From G963668605 sp963668605 (GTDB taxonomy: Bacteria > Acidobacteriota > Terriglobia > Bryobacterales > Bryobacteraceae): a DNA stretch of 64,000 bases. The stretch lies in assembly GCA_963668605.1 (NCBI GenBank), contig OY764903.1, forward strand, positions 2,914,001-2,978,000. The letters run 5' to 3'. Position 1 is the stretch's first letter; each line of letters starts with the position of its first letter. Position numbers and translations under genes: made by a program. Positions 25,683 to 34,006 of this stretch are shown here, in pieces. The notes beneath the pieces were generated by a model. That model was not told the origin of the DNA. It worked only from the letters and a program-made list of their open reading frames with translations, and searched no databases.

Positions 25683-28058
25683 TCAGGGCAAATTCACGCT
25701 GAGGTCCGGACCGAGGACATAAGTCCGGCCCGCCTGCGCCTGCAACTCGATCTCCTTGCCAGCATAGCGAACCTTTACCGGCTTGGACTCTCTCGACGTC
25801 AGCGCCGCGCGTACCAGCTTGCCATCGCGCCACGTAATCGCAACGTCGAGCCCGCCGCGCGCCCGCAATCCCGTGACGGATCCGCTGGCAAAGGCGGGCG
25901 GCAGCGCCGGCAACAAGTGGATGAAAGCCGCTTGGCCCTTCTGCGCGGCCGTCAGGCTCACGGACGTCGCGTAGGGATCGTGGCTTTGCAACAGCATCTC
26001 CGCGATGGCCGCCGACGCTCCGAAGTTGCCGTCGATCTGAAACGGCGGGTGAGCGTCGAACAGATTCGGGAAAACGCCGGCCTTGCCCGCCTGGCCCGGC
26101 TTGCTATTCGCGGCCGGCGTCACGAGGTTGTTCAGAATCTTATAAGCATGTTTACCATCCAGAAACCGTGCCCATAGATTCAGCTTCCAGCCCATCGACC
26201 AGCCTGTCGCCGCGTCCCCGCGGAATTCGAGCGACTTGATCGCCGCAGCGAAAAGGTCGGGGCTGCCATAGGGCGTGATCTCGCCGCCCGGATAGACGCC
26301 CCATAAATGCGAGACATGCCGGTGTTCATTCTTAGGATCGTCTTTGTCTTCGATCCACTCCTGTAACTGCCCGTACTTACCGATCTGATTCGGCGCGATG
26401 CGCTGGCGCATGTCGCTCAACTGTTGCCGAAGCTCTGCGTCCGTGTTGAGAATCTCGCTGGCGGCAATCACCTGGCCGAACAGGCTGCGCACAATCTGAT
26501 GATCCATCGTGGGCCCCATGACGAGTCCACCCTGCTCCGGCGAATTGCTGGGACCGCTGATCAGCCAGCCCTTCTCCGGATGCTTCACCAGCGTATCGAC
26601 GAAGAACAGAGCCGCCCCGCGCATCAGCGGATAAGCCGTCGTGCTCAGAAATTGCCGGTCGCCACTGAACAGATAGTGATCCCAGAGATGCTGCGCGAGC
26701 CAGGCGCCTCCGGTCGGCCAGATGCCGTGGTTGGAGTTATTGATCGGAGCCGTCCCGCGCCACAAGTCGAAGTTATGATGCAGGACCCAGCCGCGGGCGT
26801 TGTACTGTGCCTTCGCCGTGCGCGCGCCCGACTCGGCAACTTCCCGTAGGGCGTCGAACAGAGCCGTATGGCACTCGGCCAGGTTAGTAACTTCCGCGGG
26901 CCAGTAATTCATCTCCGTGTTGATGTTGACTGTGTACTTACTATCCCAGGCCGGCTTGTTGGAATCGTTCCAGATGCCTTGTAAGTTGGCGGGCTGGCCA
27001 CCCTTGCGGCTCGATCCGATCATGAGGTAGCGTCCATATTGGAAGAGCAGCGTGATCAAATGCGGATCGCCCTTCGCGGCAAAGTCGCGTATGCGCTCGT
27101 CCGTGGGCTGCGAGGCGGCCGCCGAACCACCCAGGTCGAGCGTCACGCGCCGGAACAGCTTCTGGTGATCGGCCGTATGCTCCGCCTTCAGCGCCGCAAA
27201 GCTCTTGCCGCGAATCGCCGCCAGAAGCGCGTCGTTGCTCTTCTTCGGATCGCCCGAGACGTCGAGGTAGCTCTTGAAATTGGTATTGCCCGAAAGGATC
27301 AGCGTGGCCGCGTTCGCTCCGGTGACAACTATCCTGCCGTCGCGCGCCTCCCGTTTACCGCCCTCGGTCTGCACGAGCAGGCGGGCTTCAAAACGGATCG
27401 CCGACTGCTCGACGCTTCCACTCATCGAGACCTCACCATCGGGCGACGCGGTAATCGATGAGCTCGGATGAGCGCTCTTCAGGCCGGCATCGAACGAGAG
27501 ACTCCCGGGCCTGCTGGTGCTCATTCGGACGACGATGACTTTCGCCGGCCAACTCGCAAACGTCTCGCGCGTGTACGTTACGCCGCCGTGCACGTAACGT
27601 ACCGAGGCGATAGCCGTATCGAGATTCAGATCCCTCCGGTAACCGCTGATCCCGCTCTCTTTCACTTCCGGAAAATTCAGGTCGATATCCCCGAACGCCT
27701 GATAGGACATCTGCCTCACCGGAACGCTCATAAATTCGGCCATGGCGAGCGCCTCAGCCTCTTTTTGCTTCCCCTGAAAGAGCAGTTCGCGGATCTTGGC
27801 GAGCGACTGGTACGCTCCCGGATGCGCGTAGTCGTGTGGTTCGCCGGTCCAGACGGTGTGTTCGTTGAACTGTATCCGCTCGCGCGCGATTCCGCCGAAG
27901 ACCATGCCGCCGAGGCGCCCATTGCCGACCGGCAGCGCAGCCACCCACTCGGCGGCGGGCTGCTTGTACCAGAGCGAAAGCGCGTCCTGCGAAAAGGCAA
28001 TCGGAGCGGCGGCCAGGCTCAACAACAGACCAATGTCAAGAGGTTTTTGTAAACGCAC
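25683..28058 (-). CDS. Glycoside hydrolase family 95 (alpha-L-fucosidase-like)
   Basis: The about 791-residue protein has a Sec signal (VRLQKPLDIGLLLSLAAAPI) and GH95 landmarks: the N-terminal stretch ALPVGNGRLGGMVFGG with IQFNEHTVWTGEP, a central SGPSNSPEQG, and GDAATGWSMGWKLNLWARF towards the end of the (alpha/alpha)6 barrel. GH95 enzymes are inverting alpha-1,2-L-fucosidases or alpha-L-galactosidases acting on plant or host glycans. I prefer the GTG at 28058, which has GGAAGGA about 7 bp upstream and opens the signal peptide; an ATG at 28079 would overlap that site. The leader lies in a 70-bp repeat found again at 36052. Convergent with the small membrane protein gene. Confidence 0.85.
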   Translation of the reverse strand: MRLQKPLDIGLLLSLAAAPIAFSQDALSLWYKQPAAEWVAALPVGNGRLGGMVFGGIARERIQFNEHTVWTGEPHDYAHPGAYQSLAKIRELLFQGKQKEAEALAMAEFMSVPVRQMSYQAFGDIDLNFPEVKESGISGYRRDLNLDTAIASVRYVHGGVTYTRETFASWPAKVIVVRMSTSRPGSLSFDAGLKSAHPSSSITASPDGEVSMSGSVEQSAIRFEARLLVQTEGGKREARDGRIVVTGANAATLILSGNTNFKSYLDVSGDPKKSNDALLAAIRGKSFAALKAEHTADHQKLFRRVTLDLGGSAAASQPTDERIRDFAAKGDPHLITLLFQYGRYLMIGSSRKGGQPANLQGIWNDSNKPAWDSKYTVNINTEMNYWPAEVTNLAECHTALFDALREVAESGARTAKAQYNARGWVLHHNFDLWRGTAPINNSNHGIWPTGGAWLAQHLWDHYLFSGDRQFLSTTAYPLMRGAALFFVDTLVKHPEKGWLISGPSNSPEQGGLVMGPTMDHQIVRSLFGQVIAASEILNTDAELRQQLSDMRQRIAPNQIGKYGQLQEWIEDKDDPKNEHRHVSHLWGVYPGGEITPYGSPDLFAAAIKSLEFRGDAATGWSMGWKLNLWARFLDGKHAYKILNNLVTPAANSKPGQAGKAGVFPNLFDAHPPFQIDGNFGASAAIAEMLLQSHDPYATSVSLTAAQKGQAAFIHLLPALPPAFASGSVTGLRARGGLDVAITWRDGKLVRAALTSRESKPVKVRYAGKEIELQAQAGRTYVLGPDLSVNLP

Positions 28059-28123
28059 AGAGGAATCCTTCCCCAACAAACACCAGCAGTCCAGAGTATC
28101 AAAGACCGCGTCCGGCAGCGCTT
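28056..28123. repeat. 70-bp interspersed repeat, copy 1
   Basis: This stretch matches 36052-36123 at roughly 85 percent by eye, including the shared cores CCAACAAA and CCAGAGTATC. Copy 1 covers the leader, ribosome site and start codon of the GH95 gene and the last codons of the upstream epimerase-like gene. Confidence 0.8.
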
Positions 28124-28785
28124 CTCGCGCAATCTCTGATGTCCAGGCTCTCCAGTATTCTCTTCGGAGCGCCCCACTTTGCCACGTGGATCATCGCGTG
28201 TCCGATCTCCTCAGTGGTTAAGATGTAGCGTGGAAAAAGACGGCGAAGCAACGGGAGCAAGGGCTTGGTCAGACTGTAGGCAACTCGGTACGCAGGGGTC
28301 TTGGATCGCTCTCCATGCACTGGCTGAATGCCCGCCGGCCGGAACATATACGCAGCTTTGAAGGGAAGGCGCAAGAGAGCATTTTCGGTCCTGCCTTTTA
28401 TCCGTGCCCACATGATCCGTCCTTTTTCCGAGCTGTCGGTTCCGGCGCCAGAAACGTACACGAACGTCATTCCTGCATTCAGTCGCGATAGGGTCTCCGC
28501 CGCCGCCATCGTGATGCCGTAGGTCAGGCGTTCGTACTCAGGCTCGGACATACCGGCCGACGACACTCCAAGACAGAAGAAGCAAGCATCGAAGCCGCTG
28601 AGATCAGCCTCGATTTCCGCGTAGTGCATCAGATCCGGGCGGACAAGTTGCCGGAGCTTCGCGTGCGCCACTCCGGTGGCCGACCGCCCGACCGTCAGGA
28701 TCCCATCGATATCAGGGTCAAGCAGGCACGCTCTGAGGACTCCTTGGCCAACCATGCCCGTTGCGCCGAAGATCAGAACTTTCAT
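28099..28785 (-). CDS. NAD(P)-binding epimerase-like protein (atypical SDR)
   Basis: The 228-residue product starts at 28785 (MKVLIFGATGMVGQGVLRACL), with the GxxGxxG nucleotide-binding motif of NAD(P)H-binding, YwnB/YtfG-like atypical short-chain reductases. Further family-like features are CFFCLGVSSAG and the FVYVSGAGTDSS strand. These enzymes are often called nucleoside-diphosphate-sugar epimerases without proof. The last few codons fall in the 70-bp repeat, so the C terminus may have been altered by that element. It lies 41 bp upstream of the GH95 start, same strand. Confidence 0.75.
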   Translation of the reverse strand: MKVLIFGATGMVGQGVLRACLLDPDIDGILTVGRSATGVAHAKLRQLVRPDLMHYAEIEADLSGFDACFFCLGVSSAGMSEPEYERLTYGITMAAAETLSRLNAGMTFVYVSGAGTDSSEKGRIMWARIKGRTENALLRLPFKAAYMFRPAGIQPVHGERSKTPAYRVAYSLTKPLLPLLRRLFPRYILTTEEIGHAMIHVAKWGAPKRILESLDIRDCARSAAGRGL

Positions 28786-28839
28786 ATGGCCTGGCGACCT
28801 CAATGCCGTCCATTACGTGGGAACCGGGGCAGATGGAAC

Positions 28840-29721
28840 CTAAGTCTTTGCACGCCTGATTGGGGTCATCCGGGACTCCACGACCGTCTCGCCGTCGCGG
28901 ACGAGCATGGTCGAGCGCGCAACGGTCGTCCCCTTCATCGACGCTTCGATCTTCACCTCAGTGATGTCGTCCGGCTTACAACCGAACGCGTCATAGAGCA
29001 CTTTCAGAAACTGAACTTCTTTCAGCTTGTGAACTCTTGGAGCGGGGTTGTTTCGCGGGTCCGGCACACTACGCGGAAACAAGTAGATGCAAGGCGGCGG
29101 CAACTTCCGCCGTCCGATCGCGGTGATGCGGCCCGGATCGATCTTGAGCTTCGGACACGGCCGGCCAATCGTGCCGCACAGCCCGTCCCAGATTACGAGC
29201 CCGTCCACCAACTCTCGTTTGTGAACGATCTCCGCGCTGAGGCGCGTGTGAATTCCGGACCAGGCGTTCTTTCTTGGATCAGCGCCGGGATTCTGGCACA
29301 ACGACCAGATTACAAACTCGTCGGCATTCGGCGGCCGCTGATAGATATTCGTATTGTTGCCGTCGAGGCAGCCCTTGGTTTCGATGGCGCAGATCCGCCC
29401 CTCTGACAGGATCACTTCATAGTCGTGCCGGTCGTTGCTCCCGGCGGGCTTCCATGCCGAAATCCCTCCCCGGTCCTGAAGCCAGTTGAGAATATCGGAC
29501 ATGAACTTGCGCTTGTCCGCCATCGATGCTGCTTGTTGGCCGCGCAATTTCTCGATAGCGCCATGAAACAGGCCACTGTCCCAAAACTCGTCTTCCGGCA
29601 GGCCGTGCGATCCAATGCCGGCGGCGGCATCGCGCAGTTCTTTGGAAAATCGCGTTATCGCTTCCCCGGTTTCCTTTTCGCGTCTGCAATAGATAACGGG
29701 CACATCCCGTTCGCGCGGCAT
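28840..29721 (-). CDS. Putative PD-(D/E)xK restriction endonuclease
   Basis: I do not recognise a specific family for this 293-residue protein. It contains a plausible PD-(D/E)xK nuclease core: HDYEVIL, then CAIETKG, giving D100, E114 and K116. Its start overlaps the methyltransferase stop by one base (TGATG), and vsr lies just beyond, which is the usual setting for a type II restriction enzyme. By context it should cut the sequence protected by the adjacent C5-cytosine methyltransferase. The recognition sequence is unknown. Other options are a nuclease of a different defence type or a domain-less accessory protein. Confidence 0.6.
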   Translation of the reverse strand: MPRERDVPVIYCRREKETGEAITRFSKELRDAAAGIGSHGLPEDEFWDSGLFHGAIEKLRGQQAASMADKRKFMSDILNWLQDRGGISAWKPAGSNDRHDYEVILSEGRICAIETKGCLDGNNTNIYQRPPNADEFVIWSLCQNPGADPRKNAWSGIHTRLSAEIVHKRELVDGLVIWDGLCGTIGRPCPKLKIDPGRITAIGRRKLPPPCIYLFPRSVPDPRNNPAPRVHKLKEVQFLKVLYDAFGCKPDDITEVKIEASMKGTTVARSTMLVRDGETVVESRMTPIRRAKT

Positions 29722-30887
29722 CAGGCGGCCGCCTCCTGGGGGACGTCGAGCGCGAGCGGCGTCAACAGATGATCCGCCAACCAGGCGACGGCGGGCACCG
29801 CCAGGCCATCGCCAAAGAGATGGTAGGAATCGTTGTATCGCGCCGGAAGCGGGTAGTCTTCGGGTACTCCCATCAATCGCGCAGCCTCGCGCGGCGACAA
29901 CAACCGCGAGCGAACTTTGCGGCCTTCCACCGCCAGAATGATCTGACGGCTGGAGCCGCCCGCCGGGGTTCTCAGGCAGCCGGAAACCTCATCGAACCGA
30001 ACCTCGGCGCGCTGCACTCTCTTCCCATCCCCGTCCGGCCGCGTTCTCTTGTACACCGTTCCGATTCGCAAAGTTCTTTGTGTCTGGATCTCCCGAAGCT
30101 TCGCACGGTTCAGATCCGACATCATCGAAAGCAATCGTTCGGTCTGCTCGGGCGTATGCCAGTCGACTCCGCGAGGTTCCCGCTCAATCAGCGACGAGAG
30201 CGTCAGCGATCGTTGCGGCGGTTCCGGCAAGTGCCACCAAAGCCATTTCGCCTGGAGCCGCCCAGAGAGCTTCGCGTACGATTCCCGGATCGCCTTGGTG
30301 TGCCAGAGCGGCGAAGGGTAAGATCGCACCAGTTTGGAAGGAACGGCCGCTTCCTCACGGATCGCGACGATGAACAGACGGGGCCGCGACTGCGGCAGAA
30401 AACGGATCGCATCCATGACCAGCCCGCCCGCGCGGTATCCGCCCCTTACGAGACTGTCAATGATGCAGGCAAAATCCTTGCCATCGTGAGACGTGAGCGT
30501 CCCGACGACGTTTTCGAGCGCCACAATCTTCGGAGCCCTATTTTCCGACGCCAACCCAGTGATCAACTTCCAGAATGGAATAAACGTTCCGCTCCGGAGC
30601 CCCTGCAAACCAGCTCCGTTTCCGGCGAGCGAGAGATCCTGGCACGGGAAGGAAGCCCAAGCCAGATCCGCATGGCCGGGAAGTTCGGCCGCCGTTAGTC
30701 CGGCTACATCAGCGACGCGCAGTTGCCGGCAGTGCCGGGGAGTTCCGGAGCCAAAATACGCAGCATAGGCAGCGGCCTTCTTCTCGCACCACTCGTTTGA
30801 AAAGACGCAATCCCAGCGCGGTCCGAGCCCGAGCCGGGCCATCCCGCCCCCAGCAAAAAACTCATACCAGGCAAGCGATTTCGTCAT
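29721..30887 (-). CDS. DNA (cytosine-5) methyltransferase
   Basis: Start at 30887 overlaps the vsr stop in ATGA and gives 388 residues. The C5-methyltransferase motifs appear in order: motif I EFFAGGGMARLGL, motif IV SFPCQDLS with catalytic C82, motif VI LENVVG, motif VIII QSRPRLFIV, and motif X GDGLAVPAVAWL. The target-recognition region lies about residues 190-310. It methylates a cytosine in DNA to protect it from the neighbouring nuclease. The recognition sequence cannot be read from the protein. Overlap with both neighbours implies translational coupling. Confidence 0.9.
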   Translation of the reverse strand: MTKSLAWYEFFAGGGMARLGLGPRWDCVFSNEWCEKKAAAYAAYFGSGTPRHCRQLRVADVAGLTAAELPGHADLAWASFPCQDLSLAGNGAGLQGLRSGTFIPFWKLITGLASENRAPKIVALENVVGTLTSHDGKDFACIIDSLVRGGYRAGGLVMDAIRFLPQSRPRLFIVAIREEAAVPSKLVRSYPSPLWHTKAIRESYAKLSGRLQAKWLWWHLPEPPQRSLTLSSLIEREPRGVDWHTPEQTERLLSMMSDLNRAKLREIQTQRTLRIGTVYKRTRPDGDGKRVQRAEVRFDEVSGCLRTPAGGSSRQIILAVEGRKVRSRLLSPREAARLMGVPEDYPLPARYNDSYHLFGDGLAVPAVAWLADHLLTPLALDVPQEAAA

Positions 30888-31294
30888 CCGTTGACCTTCA
30901 GCAACCGCAGGAGCCTGGAGTCGAGAGCGCTCCGGTTCTTCGTCTGGCATTCCCAAATTATAAAGACTTTCCAGCCGCAATTGCGCAGGGCCTTCGTGGT
31001 GCGCCGGTCGCGTTCGATGTTCTTCTCCAGTTTGGCGTTCCAATATTCTGTCCTCGATGTTGGCCTCGCCGCCGCATTACAGCGATGCTGGTGCCAGAAA
31101 CACCCATGAACGAAGATCGCAATTCTCAATCGCGGGAGAACCAGATCCGGGCAGCCAGGCAGGTCCTTCCGATGAAGCCGGAAACGAAATCCAAGCCGGT
31201 GCACCGCACGCCGGACCGTCATCTCAGGCCCTGTATCCACACTCCGGACACTCCGCATGATCGCGCTCCGCTGTTCCGATGTAACTGTGTCCAT
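30884..31294 (-). CDS. vsr: Very short patch repair endonuclease
   Basis: The 136-residue protein matches Vsr closely: SAIMRSVRSVDTGPEM, FRFRLHRKDLPGCPDLVLP (D50), and the zinc/active-site stretch IFVHGCFWHQHRC. Vsr nicks next to T:G mismatches that arise when 5-methylcytosine deaminates, starting short-patch repair back to C:G. It lies 4 bp after hicB and overlaps the methyltransferase gene in ATGA. Its presence supports the methyltransferase making 5-methylcytosine. Start at 31294 (MDTVTSEQRS) is chosen because it fits the family N terminus. Confidence 0.9.
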   Translation of the reverse strand: MDTVTSEQRSAIMRSVRSVDTGPEMTVRRAVHRLGFRFRLHRKDLPGCPDLVLPRLRIAIFVHGCFWHQHRCNAAARPTSRTEYWNAKLEKNIERDRRTTKALRNCGWKVFIIWECQTKNRSALDSRLLRLLKVNG

Positions 31295-31298
31295 TAGT

Positions 31299-31781
31299 TT
31301 AGTGCCTTGCCGCCACAAGTGCTCTCACTCGTTTTCCGCCATTTCGCGTGAGCGCAACGGCGTCGCGCACGTTCACATCGACCTGTTTGCCGAGCGTGTC
31401 GAAGGCCGCCTCAATCTGGTCGAGCCTCGTCCGATTGTTGAGGTCGAACAAGCGGTCGATGACCGTCTTAGGAATGGCCAAGCTCCTGGCCAAGTCCGCC
31501 TTGCGCATTCCGGAGGCGCGGAAGGCCTGGTACAACTCGACCTTGATGCTGTGGAGCGCCGACAACCGGATCATCCGGTAGCTCTTGCCGCGCGGTTTGC
31601 CCGGATGAGGCAAATCCTCGCCGCTCTTGATATGTTCCTGGATCATCGTGACGAGCAGGTCGTGCGCCATGCGACGCGCATCCTCCTCGTTGTCACCTTG
31701 CGAGACACCCCAACCGAAGTCGGGAAACTCGATCACGAAGCCGCCTTCGGCAGCCGGTTTGAATTTGGCTGGATACTCCAT
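31299..31781 (-). CDS. hicB: HicB-type antitoxin with C-terminal HTH
   Basis: The 160-residue protein has the HicB partial RNase-H fold at the N terminus (MEYPAKFKPA, GGFVIEFPDFGWGVSQGD, then EDARRMAHDLL) and a helix-turn-helix region near residues 92-115 (MRKADLARSLAIPKTVIDRL). HicB binds and blocks HicA and represses its own promoter. It starts about 7 bp after the hicA stop and ends 4 bp before vsr. The palindrome at 31981-31998 is a likely operator for this protein. Confidence 0.85.
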   Translation of the reverse strand: MEYPAKFKPAAEGGFVIEFPDFGWGVSQGDNEEDARRMAHDLLVTMIQEHIKSGEDLPHPGKPRGKSYRMIRLSALHSIKVELYQAFRASGMRKADLARSLAIPKTVIDRLFDLNNRTRLDQIEAAFDTLGKQVDVNVRDAVALTRNGGKRVRALVAARH

Positions 31782-31788
31782 CACATTC

Positions 31789-31974
31789 TCACTTCCGCTT
31801 CAGCCCAAGTTGGTGAAGTATGCTGTGATACGTGCCGCTCTTGATTTCCTGCGAAGGGTGGCGCGGTATCGTCGTCTTGTTACTGCCCATGCGAACGACC
31901 CAGTGATTGGAGCCCTGTTCGAAAGTGCATCCCTGCTGCTCCAACCACCGTTTCAACTCGCTCGCCTTCACCAC
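31789..31974 (-). CDS. hicA: HicA-type mRNA interferase toxin
   Basis: A HicA toxin of about 60 residues: KASELKRWLEQQGCTFEQGS, then NHWVV with the catalytic His, and IPRHPSQEIKSGTYHSILHQ, the family's signature ending. HicA has a dsRBD-like fold and degrades mRNA until bound by HicB. Two adjacent GTG codons (31974 and 31971) can start translation. The promoter (-35 at 32001-32006, -10 at 31978-31983) predicts transcription starting at or next to these codons, so the message would be leaderless. Initiation at a TTG at 32001 would place the start inside the promoter and is unlikely. Confidence 0.85.
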   Translation of the reverse strand: MVKASELKRWLEQQGCTFEQGSNHWVVRMGSNKTTIPRHPSQEIKSGTYHSILHQLGLKRK

Positions 31975-31977
31975 CCA

Positions 31978-32006
31978 ATAGTAAGCATTTATGCTTACCA
32001 ACGCAA
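31978..32006 (-). promoter_or_regulatory. hicAB promoter with palindromic operator in the spacer
   Basis: Read on the minus strand: -35 TTGCGT (32001-32006), 17-bp spacer, -10 TACTAT (31978-31983). A perfect palindrome, GTAAGCAT-TT-ATGCTTAC (31981-31998), fills the spacer. A repressor bound there would occlude RNA polymerase. HicB is the obvious candidate. The -10 ends 4 to 7 bp before the GTG start codons of hicA. Confidence 0.7.
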
Positions 32007-32038
32007 GGCAGCCCTGAGGACGTGCGTCTTCGCCCGCC

Positions 32039-34006
32039 TCAGCCGGCGCTCCCCCGCTTCTGTCCAGGCGCTCCGCCGACGCGTTGACTAAAGGCCGATT
32101 TGCTGATCGCGCCTCTCAGGTTGAGGTTGCGAATCAAGCGGTGCAGGTAGTTGGGGTGGATACCGAGCAGTTTCGCTGCCTCGGTGAAGCTGCCCTCGGC
32201 CTGGTCGAGTGCGGCGAGAATAACCCGCATCTTTTCGTTGTGAATAGCTTCGTGATAGCCGCCGATCTGGCCCGACCCATGTGGCACGCTTTCGAGCACC
32301 GTTTCCGGCAGGTCTTCAGCAAGTATGAGATCGGTCGAGCCGAGCACGACGGCTCGCTCTATCGCGTTCTCGAGGTCCCTCACGTTGCCGGGCCAGTCGT
32401 GCGCCTCAAGACAGGAGAGCGCTTCGCGAGAGATGCCGGCTACCCTACGCTTAGCCCGTTTACTATGTTTGACAACAAAATGGCTGGCCAGCAGCGGGAT
32501 GTCTTCGCGGCGATCGCGCAATGGCGGCATGGTCAGGGACACTACATTAAGCCGGTAGTACAAGTCCTTTCGGAACGTGCCGTGCTCAATGGCTGCCTCC
32601 AGGTCGCGGTTCGTCGCCGCGATCAGGCGGATATCGCAGCGAATCGGGCGCGTTCCGCCGACGCGCTCAAACTCGTGTTCCTCAAGCACGCGCAGCAGCA
32701 TCGCCTGGAAGGGCAGGGGCATCTCTCCGACCTCATCCAGAAACACAGTGCCGCGGTCCGCCAGTTCGAGTTTGCCCCGCTTCTGTGCAAATGCTCCGGT
32801 GAATGCTCCCTTTTCGTGGCCGAAGAGTTCACTTTCGAGCAGGGTCTCCGTCAACGCGGCGCAATTGATGGCGAGAAAAGGCATACCTGCGCGCGGGCTG
32901 TTGCGGTGAATTGCGCGCGCAACCAGTTCCTTTCCCGTGCCGCTCTCGCCGCAAATCAGGACGGTGGAGTCCGTCGGCGCAGCCCTCGACACAAACTGGT
33001 ACACCTCGCGCATGCGCGGGCTGCCGCCGACCATGTCGTGCTCGATGCGAACCGCCGCCTGGAGGCTCAAGTTCTCCGTTTCCAGCCATTCCAGGCGTCG
33101 CGCGTTTTCGAGGGCCAAGCCCAGAATGGCTCCGACCGAACGCGCCAACTCGAGATGGTCCTCATGAAAGGGTACGCTGGGGACGCGGGAGTCAAGATAA
33201 AGGACGCCCAGGGTCCTTGCGGAGGTGATGATTGGCGCCGCCAGAACACTGCGAGGCTGTGGCTCAGTCAGACCGCCCGCGGTGGCCGGAGAGAGATCCG
33301 GCAAAACGTCGGCAACCAGGATCCCAGTAACGTCGCGCCAAGCTTGATCGACGATCGTGCGATAGGTGCGCGCCGTAGGCGTGGGTCCTGTGTCACGATC
33401 CCGATAAGAGGCGAAGGACGGCTCCTGGCTTTGCCCATCGAACAGCAGGATGCCGCCATGCTGAGCGGGGATCGCTTCGAAGATTCCCTCCAACAACTGA
33501 TTCGCAATCTCTTCCGCTCCCCGGGCCAACTGAATGCTGGCGCCGATTTTCAGGATCGTGGTCAGGGAGCACCAGGGCCTGGAATTGGCGGCGGCTTCCA
33601 GACAGGTCGCCGTCATCCGGTACGGGCAGTCCTGCCGCCCGGATTGATCGCAGGACCGGGCAACATTTAGCCCTATATCAAACTGCGCGTCAGCATCCCA
33701 CAGCAAGAAGAGAAAGCGGCAGTCGCCCACTCGAATCTCGTCGCCGTGCTGGAGTGCGCGCTCTGTCACGGGAAGGCCATTCACTACGGTCGCACCGCAT
33801 GAGCCAAGGTCTTGCACGGCAAACTTATCTCCTGTTTGCCGGCGGATCCGGCAATGGAGCGCGGCTATAGCAGGGTCATCGAGCAGGAGTTGATTGGATG
33901 CGTCGCGTCCAATCGAGAGATCGCCGTCAGCAAGGCCGAACACGCCGCCTTCCACCGGACCGCCAATCCCAACCAGCCTCGGATTGAGCGCACGGGGCGT
34001 GGACAT
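32039..34006 (-). CDS. Sigma-54-dependent transcriptional activator (FHA-GAF-AAA+-Fis)
   Basis: The 655-residue regulator has an N-terminal FHA domain (residues about 5-100, SIGRDASN), a GAF domain (about 150-300), the AAA+ sigma-54 interaction domain (Walker A GESGTGKE at 353-360, the sigma-54 contact loop GAFTGA at 400-405, DEVGEM at 424) and a Fis-type helix-turn-helix (about 600-635, SFTEAAKLLGIHPNYLHRLI). FHA suggests control by a phosphothreonine protein, perhaps through a Ser/Thr kinase not in this window; GAF may sense a small molecule. Three cysteines (119, 127, 135) lie between FHA and GAF. It points away from the genes at 34324 and beyond, with a sigma-54-like site between. Confidence 0.9.
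   Translation of the reverse strand: MSTPRALNPRLVGIGGPVEGGVFGLADGDLSIGRDASNQLLLDDPAIAALHCRIRRQTGDKFAVQDLGSCGATVVNGLPVTERALQHGDEIRVGDCRFLFLLWDADAQFDIGLNVARSCDQSGRQDCPYRMTATCLEAAANSRPWCSLTTILKIGASIQLARGAEEIANQLLEGIFEAIPAQHGGILLFDGQSQEPSFASYRDRDTGPTPTARTYRTIVDQAWRDVTGILVADVLPDLSPATAGGLTEPQPRSVLAAPIITSARTLGVLYLDSRVPSVPFHEDHLELARSVGAILGLALENARRLEWLETENLSLQAAVRIEHDMVGGSPRMREVYQFVSRAAPTDSTVLICGESGTGKELVARAIHRNSPRAGMPFLAINCAALTETLLESELFGHEKGAFTGAFAQKRGKLELADRGTVFLDEVGEMPLPFQAMLLRVLEEHEFERVGGTRPIRCDIRLIAATNRDLEAAIEHGTFRKDLYYRLNVVSLTMPPLRDRREDIPLLASHFVVKHSKRAKRRVAGISREALSCLEAHDWPGNVRDLENAIERAVVLGSTDLILAEDLPETVLESVPHGSGQIGGYHEAIHNEKMRVILAALDQAEGSFTEAAKLLGIHPNYLHRLIRNLNLRGAISKSAFSQRVGGAPGQKRGSAG

Noticed and set aside
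28840..32001. Insertion sequence or integrase around the defence island
   Set aside because: No transposase, integrase or direct repeats could be seen at its edges, so I do not call a mobile element even though the gene content suggests transfer.
32084..33670. Open frame of 528 codons opposite the sigma-54 activator
   Set aside because: The minus strand encodes unmistakable FHA, AAA+ and Fis motifs; the plus-strand translation has none.
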